Shown here in pieces: positions 6,051 to 14,503 of a stretch of 54,094 nt of DNA. The translations under genes were made by a program, and so were the position numbers. The stretch spans positions 1 through 54,094 of the forward strand of contig NZ_JOHY01000053.1 of NCBI RefSeq assembly GCF_000721495.1, in the 5' to 3' direction. The notes under the pieces were generated by a model. It made no database searches, had not been told where the DNA came from, and saw nothing but the letters and a program-made list of their open reading frames with translations. This DNA comes from Streptomyces sp. NRRL F-5123. GTDB lineage: Bacteria; Actinomycetota; Actinomycetes; Streptomycetales; Streptomycetaceae. Positions within the stretch are counted from its first letter, which is position 1. Each line of letters starts with the position of its first letter.

Positions 6051-6338
6051 TCACTCCCGTACCAGGTAGCTCAGCGCTACGCCCAACGCATCGGCGATCA
6101 TCAGCAGATGGTCGAGCCGCGGAGATGTCACCCCCGTCTCGATCCTGACGATGGTGACCCGGTCCAGATCCGCCCGCTCAGCCAGACGCTCCTGCGTCAG
6201 CTCGGCCCCTTCGCGGGCTTGGCGGATCTGCACCCCGATCGCCCGGCGGCGCGCGAGCACCTGCGCGGGGATGGGGTCGGTCGGCACCCGATCAACGCTC
6301 TGGGCAACAAGATCAAAAGTCTGTAGCGTCAACGCCAC
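6051..6338 (-). CDS. Small XRE-family helix-turn-helix regulator
   Basis: The 95-residue product starts at GTG 6338 (no strong ribosome site, possibly leaderless). Residues 36-92 are a single helix-turn-helix of the Cro/C1 type: IRQAREGAELTQERLAERAD, then LDRVTIVRIETG and a closing helix LDHLLMIADALGVALSYLV. Stand-alone HTH_3 proteins of this size act as repressors in mobile elements. It is convergent with the acidic-peptide gene. Confidence 0.8.
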   Translation of the reverse strand: MALTLQTFDLVAQSVDRVPTDPIPAQVLARRRAIGVQIRQAREGAELTQERLAERADLDRVTIVRIETGVTSPRLDHLLMIADALGVALSYLVRE

Positions 6339-6583
6339 ACTTCACGGTGTGCCCCTAGTCGGCCGCCGGCGGTACTGCCCCCCAGGCGTGCCGTCGGCGG
6401 TCTCTGCTTTGCGGGCAGGGGCGTTTCTACTCAGGTACTGCGGGGGCTGGGTGACCGTCGGTCAGGCCTGTTCCCATGGGAACGGATCCGGGGTGTGAGC
6501 GTCGCCGAAGTACACTCAGCGTCAATGGGCGTCAATGAACTGGTGGGGTTTGTCCGGGTTTTCGGAATCACCGCAGGTCACAA

Positions 6584-6623
6584 TGTGGATTCCAAGCGGG
6601 TTCGAGTCCCGTCACTCACCCCA
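6584..6623 (+). other. Displaced tRNA 3' end, probable attachment site (tRNA-His-like)
   Basis: Bases 6596-6623 give a clean T-arm (GCGGG TTCGAGT CCCGT), a 7-base acceptor strand CACTCAC, discriminator C and encoded CCA. A C discriminator is the mark of tRNA-His, and GTG (the His anticodon) occurs at 6584. No D-arm or 5' acceptor strand is present, and the variable loop is too short, so this is a remnant, not a gene. A tRNA terminator follows. Site-specific integrases displace such 3' ends, so this is likely one end of the element covering 35-6583. Confidence 0.65.
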
Positions 6624-6626
6624 CCG

Positions 6627-6658
6627 AGGCCCCGGCCCGCGCAAGCGGTCCGGGGCTT
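6627..6658 (+). terminator. Hairpin after the tRNA fragment
   Basis: AGGCCCCGG and CCGGGGCTT pair over 7-9 bp with a 14-base loop, directly following the CCA. It is the expected terminator of the original tRNA gene and shows that sequence to the right is chromosomal. Confidence 0.6.
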
Positions 6659-6809
6659 CGACATACCGGGCGCCTGCACGTATACGCTGCCGCCCCGGAT
6701 ACCCCTCCCCGCCCGGACAGCGCGTGACCTCCGGGCCGGCGGAGAAGGGCCGGAAAACGCTCCCGCGGGTGGCACGGTCCAGAGGAAGGCGCTAAGGGCG
6801 GTGCCGGAA

Positions 6810-7101
6810 GCGGGCCGTGCGCCCGCGCGCGCATTACATGCGCCCACGCCGGGATCCGGGCGCCCGGCCGGTCCGCCGGGACGGCGTCGCGGGCGGATTC
6901 CGCGGCCTCCACCGCTGCGGTGCAGATGTCGCCGGGCAGCGCGGTGGCCAGGTCGTCGCGGGTGCGGAAGCAGCTGCGGATCGCGTCGGCCGTCATTCCC
7001 ACGTCGCGGGCGATGGCCCGCGGCGAGATGGCGTCGGGGCCGCCGTCGGCCATGAGCCTGAGCGCGACCGCCTCGATCTCGGCGGTGGTCCGGGCGCGCA
7101 T
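6810..7101 (-). pseudogene. TetR-family regulator remnant (N-terminal domain only)
   Basis: From ATG 7101 the frame encodes a good TetR DNA-binding domain: TAEIEAVALRLMADGGPDAI, then ISPRAIARDVGMTADAIRSC and FRTRDDLATAL, with the start of the ligand domain up to IPAWAHVMRARA. After about 97 residues the sequence turns to low-complexity arginine/proline text with no TetR C-terminus, so roughly half the protein is missing. The loss lies next to the probable attachment site and is consistent with decay after insertion. Confidence 0.6.
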
Positions 7102-7189
7102 CCGCTCCCGCCGGCTCGCGGGCTCCGATTCCCGCCCCCGGTCCTGTCCCTGCGTCGGTCACGTGCTGTGTCGGTCTGCACACCGCCGG

Positions 7190-7336
7190 GTGGACGGCCG
7201 CAGCCTCGGCGCCGTGATCGGCGTCCACCACGACCGGGCGCTGTTCACCTGGCAGCTGGGCACCGTGGCCATGGGTTACGACGTGGCCGAGTTCGGCGGG
7301 GACCGCATCCGCGGCGTCGTGGGGTTCTTCGCATGA
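7190..7336 (+). pseudogene. SnoaL/NTF2-like protein remnant (C-terminal end only)
   Basis: The 48 codons ending at 7336 read VDGRSLGAVIGVHHDRALF, TWQLGTVAMGYDVAEF and RIRGVVGFFA, a typical final strand pair of nuclear-transport-factor-2/SnoaL proteins. No start or N-terminal half exists upstream. SnoaL genes are often divergent from TetR genes, as here, so a TetR-SnoaL pair seems to have lost both 5'/3' portions. Confidence 0.5.
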
Positions 7337-7423
7337 GCGGCCCGAGGCCCTGACGCCCCATACTCCCCGGCAACGTACGGTCGGGGGGCACGGCGACGGA
7401 GGCGGCGAGAAGAGGGTGCGGCG

Positions 7424-7807
7424 GTGCTGATCGACACGGTGGCGTGGGTGCGGACCGAGGGCGGGCGGGTGCTGTGTGCGCGGCCGCGGGGGAAGGGGGT
7501 CTTCTACGTCCCGGGCGGCAAGCGGGAGGGGGCGGAGAGCGACCTGGAGACGCTCGTGCGGGAGATCCGGGAGGAGCTGGACGTCGTGCTCGATCCGGGG
7601 ACGGCCGCGCACACCGGGACGTACGAGGCGGGCGTGGACGGCGGCCTCGTACGGATGGCCTGCTACACCGCGGACTACCGGGGGGAGCTGACGCCCAGCA
7701 GCGAGATCGAGGAGATCGCCTGGTTCGGCTACGCCCACCGGGAACTCGTCCCGCCCGTCGACCAGTTGCTCTTCGACGACCTCAGGGACGCCGGGCTGCT
7801 GGTCTGA
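7424..7807 (+). CDS. Nudix hydrolase
   Basis: The 127-residue protein starts at GTG 7424. The Nudix box spans about residues 32-54 (GGKREGAESDLETLVREIRE then ELDVV), with all the metal-binding glutamates present; the last glycine of the consensus is aspartate. Nudix enzymes cleave nucleoside diphosphates linked to another group; single-domain versions of this length often clean up oxidised or non-canonical nucleotides, but the substrate cannot be read from sequence. It has no evident operon partner; the HxlR gene converges seven bases downstream. Confidence 0.88.
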   Translation: MLIDTVAWVRTEGGRVLCARPRGKGVFYVPGGKREGAESDLETLVREIREELDVVLDPGTAAHTGTYEAGVDGGLVRMACYTADYRGELTPSSEIEEIAWFGYAHRELVPPVDQLLFDDLRDAGLLV

Positions 7808-7813
7808 GCCCGC

Positions 7814-8314
7814 TCAGCCCGCGGCGGACTCCTGGGCGGCCAGCAGGTCGTCGGCGTGGGCCAGCGTCCAGGCGGCCAGGGCGTGCAGGGGGCCGTCGAC
7901 GAAGGTCACGCCGAGCGGGGTGAGGGCGTAGTCGACGTGGGGCGGGGCCGCGGGGTGGGCCTGGCGGGCGACCAGGCCGTTCCCCTGGAGGCGGCGCAGG
8001 GTCTCCGTCAGCGCCTTGTCGCTCGCGCCGCCCAGCCACGCCAGCAGGTCGCGGCGGCGGCGCGGTCCCGGGCGCAGGCCGGCCAGCACCACCGCGTCCC
8101 AGGTGTGCGCCAGCAGGTCGGTCGCCGCCCGCAGCCCGCAGTCCGCCAGGAACGGCGGCCCCGGCGGGAGCGGCGGCGGCGCGCTCTCGGGGCACGAGCC
8201 GGCCGGGCCGTTCACCGAAGGCTCCCGCTCCACCGCCCCCGCCGGGCCGTTCACCGAAGGGGCCCGCACCTCGGGCCCCGCCGCCCCCGCCGGGTCCTTC
8301 GTCGCACGTGTCAT
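7814..8314 (-). CDS. HxlR-family winged-helix regulator with repeated N-terminal extension
   Basis: From ATG 8314 the protein has 166 residues. The C-terminal 105 form an HxlR domain: ADCGLRAATDLLAHTWDAVV, a recognition region SDKALTETLRRLQGNGLV and a wing VDYALTPLG. The first 60 residues are low-complexity and contain PSVNGPAG twice, encoded by a 20-bp direct repeat at 8202 and 8241. The valine codons inside the repeats are GTG, and the nearer copy has GGGAG upstream, so translation may begin inside the repeats. HxlR proteins usually sense redox or electrophile stress; the divergent F420-reductase-like gene is a natural target. Confidence 0.75.
   Translation of the reverse strand: MTRATKDPAGAAGPEVRAPSVNGPAGAVEREPSVNGPAGSCPESAPPPLPPGPPFLADCGLRAATDLLAHTWDAVVLAGLRPGPRRRRDLLAWLGGASDKALTETLRRLQGNGLVARQAHPAAPPHVDYALTPLGVTFVDGPLHALAAWTLAHADDLLAAQESAAG
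8202..8260. repeat. 20-bp direct repeat inside the HxlR 5' end
   Basis: GCCGGGCCGTTCACCGAAGG occurs at 8202-8221 and 8241-8260. The 39-bp offset keeps frame and duplicates the peptide PSVNGPAG. Confidence 0.85.
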
Positions 8315-8428
8315 CCCCCTATCGTGCCGCAGCCGTTCCCTACCGGGCGGTGCGTATCGGCCCGCCTACCGTCCTGCTGACAGATCAGGGCAGGGGCGGG
8401 TCAGGAACCGTCAGAGGGGAGCAGGGCC

Positions 8429-9055
8429 ATGCGGATCGGCATTCTGGGCACGGGCACGCTCGCGGTCGCGCTGGGCGCGGCGTGGGGGCGCGCAGGGCAC
8501 GAGGTACGGGTCGGGGGGCGGTCGCGGGAGCGGGCCGCGGGAGCGGCGGCGGCGATGGGCGGCGCGGCGGCCGCCGTTGAGCCCCGGGAGGCGGTCGACG
8601 GAGCGGACGCGGTGCTCGTCGCCGTCGCCTGGGAGGGGCTCGCGGACATCCTCGGGCTCGCGGGCGCGGCGGACGGGACGCTGGCCGGCACGCCGCTGAT
8701 CGACCCCACCAACGCGGTCGCGCACGGCGTCGGCGAACTCCTCACCGGCGACGGGCGCTCCGCCGCCGAGCGCATCGCGGACCTCGCGCCGGGCGCTCAC
8801 GTCGTCAAGGGCTTCCACCTCTTCGCCTCCGACCAGTGGAGCGGCGGGCGCGAGCCGGTCACCGTGGCCCTGGCCGGGGACGACGCCGGGGCGCTCGCCG
8901 CGGCCTCGAAGCTGGTGGAGGACGCGGGCGGGCGGCCCGCCGTGCTCGGGCCGCTGCGCCGGGCCCGGCAGCTGGAGGAGGTGGCCGGATTCGTCATCGG
9001 CCTGGTCTTCGCGGGCGTCGACCCGTCCTCCGCGGTGCCGAGCGTCCCGGCGTAG
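8429..9055 (+). CDS. NADPH-dependent F420 reductase-like oxidoreductase
   Basis: The 208-residue protein starts at ATG 8429 after GAGCAGGGCC, with upstream AGAGGGG. It opens with a dinucleotide-binding signature (MRIGILGTGTLAVALG) and then VRVGGRSRERAAG, the arginine-rich loop that favours NADPH. Central motifs LIDPTNAV and HVVKGFHLF match the NADP-oxidoreductase, coenzyme F420-dependent family. True F420 reductases pass hydride between NADPH and F420; several relatives use other substrates, so the reaction is not certain. It is divergent from the HxlR gene, which may control it. Confidence 0.8.
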   Translation: MRIGILGTGTLAVALGAAWGRAGHEVRVGGRSRERAAGAAAAMGGAAAAVEPREAVDGADAVLVAVAWEGLADILGLAGAADGTLAGTPLIDPTNAVAHGVGELLTGDGRSAAERIADLAPGAHVVKGFHLFASDQWSGGREPVTVALAGDDAGALAAASKLVEDAGGRPAVLGPLRRARQLEEVAGFVIGLVFAGVDPSSAVPSVPA

Positions 9056-9184
9056 GGCTCCCCGCGCGGGTCCCCGCACGGCGCCGGCCGCACGCACGCC
9101 GCCGGGAGCACTCCCCGTGCGTTCCCGGCGGCGTGAAAACGTAAGAGCGTAAAGGCCTGAAAGCGTCAGGCCGTGAGGCCGACA

Positions 9185-9231
9185 CCGCGGCCCCGCACCC
9201 TCCCAGTGCCCAGGGAGGTGCGGGGCCGCGG
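9185..9231. terminator. Bidirectional hairpin after the F420-like gene and GH48
   Basis: CCGCGGCCCCGCACCCTCCC pairs with GGGAGGTGCGGGGCCGCGG, 19 bp with one bulged base and an 8-base loop, between convergent genes. Confidence 0.75.
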
Positions 9232-9317
9232 CCGGGGTCCCGGAGGGAGCGGGGCGGCCGGGCAACTGTCAGGAAACCCGGGTCATCTCCCGCCCCGGCT
9301 CCCACCGGGGGTTCGGA

Positions 9318-12254
9318 TCACGCGCCGAAGAGCAGACCGTAGGCTCCCATCGCCATCGCGATGTCGGCCTGGGCCCAGAAGCGGTGATAGGTGAAGACGG
9401 GCGCGGCGCCACCGTTGAGGTAGGCCTGCACCTTGGACCAGTTCGGGTCGTTCTTGTAGAAGGACCGCAGCTCGATGAAGGTCGAGTTGGAGTCGATCTT
9501 GTCGCCGTTGGGCATCGTGCCGGAGAAGCTGGACGGCACGTAGACCGGGTCGTCGAACCGGTTGTAGTCGGTCCGGGTCTCCGGGGTCGCGATGCCCAGC
9601 GGGTCCTGGTAGTTGGTCCACATGCCGTCGAGCAGCTGCTTGGCCATGGTCTTGGCGGCCGTGCTGCCGGACTTGGCGGCGTAGTAGGACAGCGTCTTGG
9701 CGTAGGCCGCCGTGACGCCCAGGTCGGTGCCGTAGGCCGAGACCGTCACGTGCAGACCGGCGTTGCTGCCCGGGCTGGACGCGTTCCAGGTGTCCGGCTG
9801 ACCGGACCACTGGAGGTCGGACGGGATCTTGAAGGTGCCGTCCGCGTTGATCGTGGTCTGGGACATGGCCCAGGTGACCCACTTGTCGAGGATCTTCTTG
9901 GCCTTGGCGTCACCGGTCTGCTGGTAGTACTCCGCGACCCGCTCCATCGACCAGGCCTGCATGCCGAACCACTGGTTCGACGGCGGGTCGTGGTAAACGG
10001 GCTCCCAGTCGTACGCCATCCCGTAGAAGGTGGGCGTGCCGGCCGGGGGCTGGGCGTAGGCGCCGTCCCAGCTGTTGGTGGCGCCACCGGCGATGGCGCC
10101 CTCGGAGGACTGGAGCCACTGGTAGAACTCGAGCTGCCGGCTGAGGCTGGTGGTCCAGTCCTGCTTGCCGGTCGCGGACTTCGGGGCCATGGCCGCGTCG
10201 GTGGTCAGCGCGTAGGCCGCCAGCGGGTTCTGGTAGCCGAAGTGCGAGGCGCCGTCACCGATGCGCCAGGACCAGCCGCCGCCGGAGCCGGAGGAGCCGC
10301 CCCAGGCGTAGTACCAGGACAGCAGGTAGTGCTCGCTGTCCTTGCCGGTGCCGGCCGCGCAGGTGCTCGGGTTGGTGCAGTTGCCGATCTTCTTGAAGTA
10401 CTTGTCGAAGAACGAGTACCGCAGGTAGTCGCCCATCTTGCCGGCCTTGGCGACGGTCGCCGAGACGTCCGCCTTCTTGCCCTGCGCGGTGGCCCACTGG
10501 TCCGCCCAGTAGGCGGCCTGGATCGCACGCGCGTCGGCGTCGGGGGCGTCGGTGTACTTCCACTGCTGCGCGTAGTTCGAGTCACCCGTGAAGAGGTCCA
10601 GGTAACCGTTCTTGCCGCCGTACTTGAACGCGTCGCAGGTCGGCTGCGGGATGGTCTCCCACACCGACTCCTGCGCACCGCGCTGGAAGGTGTTGATGTA
10701 CGACGGGCCCTTCGCGGTCGGGCCGAGCTCGCAGCCGCCACCGGGCGTGTCACCGTAGCCGTAGATGTTGTCCACATCCTCCAGCCAGTGCATGCCGTAG
10801 ATGTCGTCCGAGCCGTAGGCCGACTTCAGCTCACCCGCGATCGGGTCCACACCGACCTTGATGCTGCTGTCGAGCTGCGACGGGTAGTCGCTCGGCAGCG
10901 GGTGCTCGGGCGCGTAGGTGGCCGGCGAGCTGGGGTTGTACGAACTGCCGGACGGCTGGTCCGCGTGCGTGGGGATCATGTACTTCTCCATGGTGCCCCA
11001 GGCCGCGTTGAACTTGCTCCAGTCACCGCTGACCTGCCCGTACATGGCCTGCAGCCAGATCATGTACGAGTACGCCTCGGACGTGGTCTCGTGACCGTAG
11101 TCCGGGGCCTCGGCCATGAGCGTCTCGACCGAGTGGTACGGGATGCCGTCGGTCGAGAAGTAGCCGCTCGACGGGTCGGTGATCTTGGTGTAGAGCGACA
11201 GGAAGCGCGCCGCGTAGTCACCGGTCGCGGCGATCTCGCTGACCGAGACCGTCGCGGTGCTGTACCCGGTGGCGGTGGCCGAGAAGGTGGCCGAGCCGCT
11301 GCCGGAGGCGTCCGCGGCGACGGTCACGTTCTGCGCGGTCGACCAGTTGCTCGGGGTGAAGGTCAGGCTCGCCCCGGACTGGACGCTCAGCCCGCTGTTG
11401 CCCGCGGTCCGCGCGACGGCGACCGTCACGTTGGACGCCGGGGCACCGGAGAGCTTCAGGCCGAACGTGCCGGTCTTGCCCTGCTGGACGGACAGCGTCG
11501 TGGGCGAGGCCACGATCGCCGGGCCGCTCGCGACGTGCACGCCCACCGGGGTCGACTCGGCGGACGCGCCCAGGCTGTCGTACGCCTTGGCGTAGACCGA
11601 GTAGTCACCGGCCGGGACGCTCGCCCAGTCGAACGTGTACGGCGAGGTGGTGTCGGTGCCCAGCAGCGTGGTGTTGTTGTAGAACTCCACCTTGGTGATC
11701 GTCGCGCTGTCCGCGGCGACCGCGGTCGCGGCCAGCGGGATCGTGGCGCCCGCGCTGTAGGTGGCACCGGCCGACGGGCTGGTGAGCACCGGCAGCGGCG
11801 GCTGGTGCGCGCCACCGCACACCGTGCCGTTGACGCTGAAGGACGTCGGCGCGGTGTTGGTGCCGCTGTAGTTGAAGTTGGCGCTGGTGGTGACGTTCGC
11901 GTTGGCGGCGATCGTCCCGTTCCAGTCGAGCGACTTCACGGTGACGGCCTTGCCGGACTGCGACCAGGTGCCGTTCCAGCCGCTCTGCAGCGTCTGGTTG
12001 CCGGTGTAGGAGTACGTCAGCGTCCAGCCGCTGATCGCGGAGCTGCCCAGGTTGGTGATCTTGGCGTTGGCGGTGAAGCCGGAGCCCCAGTCCTGGGTGG
12101 TGTAGTCGACGCTGCACGACAGGCCCGCGGCGTGCGCGGAACCGCCCGCGGCCACCGTCATACCGAGCGGCAGGGCGAGCGCGGCGGCCAGGGCCGTCAG
12201 CAGCTTCGTGACGCGCCGTCCCGGCCTTCTCAGGATCGGTCTTCCTCTTGCCAT
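9318..12254 (-). CDS. Secreted GH48 exocellulase with CBM2
   Basis: The 978-residue protein starts at ATG 12254, with GAGGAGAG at ideal distance; longer frames lack a site. A twin-arginine-free signal peptide with an RR-rich start ends near AHA-A (residue 42). Next come a CBM2 cellulose-binding module (about 45-148, with paired cysteines and surface tryptophans), two beta-sandwich domains (about 153-245 Ig-like; 250-340 Calx-like), and GH48 (about 345-978), including the conserved [13 protein letters not shown] that carries the catalytic acid. GH48 enzymes release cellobiose processively from chain ends and are the core exocellulases of actinobacteria. The CebR box at 12318 lies upstream, so cellobiose probably induces it together with the importer. 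Confidence 0.95.
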   Translation of the reverse strand: MARGRPILRRPGRRVTKLLTALAAALALPLGMTVAAGGSAHAAGLSCSVDYTTQDWGSGFTANAKITNLGSSAISGWTLTYSYTGNQTLQSGWNGTWSQSGKAVTVKSLDWNGTIAANANVTTSANFNYSGTNTAPTSFSVNGTVCGGAHQPPLPVLTSPSAGATYSAGATIPLAATAVAADSATITKVEFYNNTTLLGTDTTSPYTFDWASVPAGDYSVYAKAYDSLGASAESTPVGVHVASGPAIVASPTTLSVQQGKTGTFGLKLSGAPASNVTVAVARTAGNSGLSVQSGASLTFTPSNWSTAQNVTVAADASGSGSATFSATATGYSTATVSVSEIAATGDYAARFLSLYTKITDPSSGYFSTDGIPYHSVETLMAEAPDYGHETTSEAYSYMIWLQAMYGQVSGDWSKFNAAWGTMEKYMIPTHADQPSGSSYNPSSPATYAPEHPLPSDYPSQLDSSIKVGVDPIAGELKSAYGSDDIYGMHWLEDVDNIYGYGDTPGGGCELGPTAKGPSYINTFQRGAQESVWETIPQPTCDAFKYGGKNGYLDLFTGDSNYAQQWKYTDAPDADARAIQAAYWADQWATAQGKKADVSATVAKAGKMGDYLRYSFFDKYFKKIGNCTNPSTCAAGTGKDSEHYLLSWYYAWGGSSGSGGGWSWRIGDGASHFGYQNPLAAYALTTDAAMAPKSATGKQDWTTSLSRQLEFYQWLQSSEGAIAGGATNSWDGAYAQPPAGTPTFYGMAYDWEPVYHDPPSNQWFGMQAWSMERVAEYYQQTGDAKAKKILDKWVTWAMSQTTINADGTFKIPSDLQWSGQPDTWNASSPGSNAGLHVTVSAYGTDLGVTAAYAKTLSYYAAKSGSTAAKTMAKQLLDGMWTNYQDPLGIATPETRTDYNRFDDPVYVPSSFSGTMPNGDKIDSNSTFIELRSFYKNDPNWSKVQAYLNGGAAPVFTYHRFWAQADIAMAMGAYGLLFGA

Positions 12255-12317
12255 GCGGGAGCTCTCCTCGCGCTGGGTTGTGGGGGGATGGGTGGTGCTT
12301 CTTGAGCTGTGAACCAG

Positions 12318-12331
12318 TGGGAGCGCTCCCA
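12318..12331. promoter_or_regulatory. CebR box TGGGAGCGCTCCCA upstream of GH48
   Basis: This is the perfect 14-bp palindrome bound by CebR in characterised Streptomyces. It lies 63 bp upstream of the GH48 start. Cello-oligosaccharides release the repressor. Confidence 0.9.
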
Positions 12332-12496
12332 CCATCAAGGCGTTGCCGAATACCTGTCAAGAGGTGAAGCACAAAGCCCTGCTGAGGGGCCTGCGATGTG
12401 CACTAGTCGGCGTGCGCGGCGCACGGCCGACCGATGGCCGGTATGTTCCCCCTACCCTCGGACGGCACTTGACGCTAGGGTCGTGCGCCGGACCAG

Positions 12497-12510
12497 TGGG
12501 AGCGCGTCCA
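12497..12510. promoter_or_regulatory. Degenerate CebR box TGGGAGCGCGTCCA upstream of GH5
   Basis: It differs from the consensus at two positions in the right half and lies 89 bp before the GH5 start. Weaker CebR control is likely. Confidence 0.6.
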
Positions 12511-12599
12511 CTTCTTGTGACGTCCACCGGCGCCCGTGGCGGGGCACCGCGGACGACGCACGGCATTCCTCGATCCCCCCACCTCACGAGGAGTCGCTC

Positions 12600-14156
12600 A
12601 TGCGACGACCCACGCGCACCGCGGCGCTCGCCGTCGCTGCCGTGAGCACGGCGGCGGCAGCCGCCGCCCTGCTCCCCACGCTCGGCGCAGCCGCGGCAGG
12701 AGCCGCACCGGCCTGCGCCGTGTCCTACTCGGTGACGAACCAGTGGGATTCGGGCTTCCAGGGCAACGTTGTCATCACCAACAATGCCGCCCCCACCACC
12801 AGCTGGACCCTCGGCTTCACCTTCCCCGGCGGCCAGAAGGTCACCCAGGGCTGGAACGCCGCCTGGACCCAGTCGGGCACCGCCGTGACCGCGGCCTCCG
12901 AGTCCTACAACGGCGTGATCGCCACCGGCGGCACCGTCAGCGCCGGCTTCCTCGGCAGCTGGTCGGGCAGCAACCCGGCGCCGGCGAGCTTCACCCTCAA
13001 CGGCACCATCTGCAACGTGAACGGCGGCGGCAGCGCGACCCCGCCCACCACACCCCCCACCACGCCGCCGACCACTCCCCCGACGACGCCTCCGACCACG
13101 CCGCCCACGACGCCTCCGACCACGCCGCCCGGCGGCGACACGGCTCCGCCCAAGGTGCACGTGTCCGGCAACAAGCTGCTGGACTCGACCGGCAAGCAGG
13201 TCGTGCTGCACGGCGTGAACCGCTCCGGCACCGAATTCGCCTGCGCGCAGGGCAAGGGCATCTTCGACGGTCCGGTCGACGACGCCGCGATCGACGCCAT
13301 CACCAGCTGGAAGGGCGTCACCGCGGTCCGCGTGCCGCTCAACGAGGACTGCTGGGAGGGCTTGAGCTACGTCCCCGCGGCCGACGGCGGCGCCAACTAC
13401 GTTGCGGCGATCACCGGCTGGGTGAACCGGCTGGTCGCGCACGGCATCACGCCGATCGTCGAGCTGCACTGGACACACGGCCTCTACACCGGCAACTCGG
13501 CGGGCTGCACCGACGTCAACGCCACCTGCCAGAAGCCGATGCCGGACGCGCAGTACGCGATCCCGTTCTGGACCAGCGTGGCCAACACCTTCAAGTCGAA
13601 CACGTCGATCGTCTTCGACCTGTTCAACGAGCCCTACCCGGACCGCGCGACGTCCACCACCGACCAGGCCTGGGCCTGCTGGAAGGACGGCGGCACCTGC
13701 CCCGGCATCAATTACGAGGTGGCGGGTATGCAGGACATGCTGGACGCCGTACGCGGCACCGGCGCGCAGAACGTCGTCCTGATGGGCGGCCTGGCCTACT
13801 CCAACGACCTGACCGGGTGGCTGGCGCACGAGCCGGCCGACCCGACGGGCAATCTGGCGGCGGCCGTGCACGTCTACAACTTCAACTCATGCGCGAACAG
13901 CTCCTGCTGGGAATCCCAGCTGGCGCCGGTCGCCGCAAAGGTGCCGCTGGTGGCCGGTGAGATCGGCGAGAACACCTGCGGGCACTCCTTCGTCGACAGC
14001 TTCATGAGCTGGCTGGACAGCCACCAGGTGGGCTACCTCGGATGGACGTGGAACACCTGGGACTGCTCGTCCGGTCCGTCGCTGATCTCCGGCTACGACG
14101 GCACCGCGACGGCGTACGGCCTCGGCCTGAAGAACCACCTGGCGTCACTGGGCTGA
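12600..14156 (+). CDS. Secreted GH5 endoglucanase with N-terminal CBM2
   Basis: The 518-residue protein starts at ATG 12600 after GAGGAG. It has a signal peptide (about 1-36), a CBM2 module (about 38-137), a linker of repeated PPTT units (about 140-176) and a GH5 catalytic domain (about 180-518). The acid/base glutamate is in FDLFNEPYPD and the nucleophile in VAGEIGENTC. GH5 endoglucanases cut internal beta-1,4 bonds, making ends for the GH48 enzyme transcribed divergently. The two genes share a 345-bp intergenic region with two CebR-type sites, a neat arrangement for joint induction. Extracellular. Confidence 0.94.
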   Translation: MRRPTRTAALAVAAVSTAAAAAALLPTLGAAAAGAAPACAVSYSVTNQWDSGFQGNVVITNNAAPTTSWTLGFTFPGGQKVTQGWNAAWTQSGTAVTAASESYNGVIATGGTVSAGFLGSWSGSNPAPASFTLNGTICNVNGGGSATPPTTPPTTPPTTPPTTPPTTPPTTPPTTPPGGDTAPPKVHVSGNKLLDSTGKQVVLHGVNRSGTEFACAQGKGIFDGPVDDAAIDAITSWKGVTAVRVPLNEDCWEGLSYVPAADGGANYVAAITGWVNRLVAHGITPIVELHWTHGLYTGNSAGCTDVNATCQKPMPDAQYAIPFWTSVANTFKSNTSIVFDLFNEPYPDRATSTTDQAWACWKDGGTCPGINYEVAGMQDMLDAVRGTGAQNVVLMGGLAYSNDLTGWLAHEPADPTGNLAAAVHVYNFNSCANSSCWESQLAPVAAKVPLVAGEIGENTCGHSFVDSFMSWLDSHQVGYLGWTWNTWDCSSGPSLISGYDGTATAYGLGLKNHLASLG

Positions 14157-14176
14157 CCCGGCGGCACCCCGAGAAC

Positions 14177-14218
14177 GGGGGCGGTCCCGTGCATGGATGG
14201 CGTGCACGGGCCCGCCCC
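14177..14218 (+). terminator. Terminator after GH5
   Basis: GGGGGCGG-T-CCCGTGCA pairs with TGCACGGG-C-CCGCCCC around a 9-base loop, starting 20 bp after the stop. Confidence 0.7.
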
Positions 14219-14436
14219 TCCCGCGTTCCCGGGGCCCGAAGGGGCGCCGGACAAAGCGCCGGACGGGCGGCCGGCGGCAGCGGACCGGCGCCCGGGCCGC
14301 CCCTGAACTGCGCCTGAACGCCAATTCCCTGACCGGGCGCATCCGTTCGAGTCTCGTACCCGTTGCAGGCGCCAACCGGCCATTATTGAACAACTTATTG
14401 ACGCGCCCATGGGCTCCTTGTATACATCACCTCGCC

Positions 14437-14450
14437 GAGAGAGCGCTCTC
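14437..14450. promoter_or_regulatory. CebR-like palindrome GAGAGAGCGCTCTC upstream of GH64
   Basis: The core GAGAGCGCTCTC keeps the central AGCGCT of the CebR box but changes the outer bases. It lies 54 bp before the GH64 start. It could be a weak CebR site or the target of a related LacI regulator. Confidence 0.5.
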
Positions 14451-14503
14451 ATCCCGCTCTGCCGGCCTCCGGCACGGACCCCCCACCCGGTTGAGGAGAA
14501 CAC

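Noticed and set aside
9384..12305. Long open frame of 973 codons antisense to GH48
   Set aside because: It mirrors the GH48 gene through GC-rich codon bias, has low-complexity Val/Gly/Arg composition and no domain.
13030..13135. PPTT-type tandem repeats in GH5 (and at 44105-44215 in the chitinase) as mobile repeats
   Set aside because: They encode ordinary Pro-Thr linkers between catalytic and binding modules.
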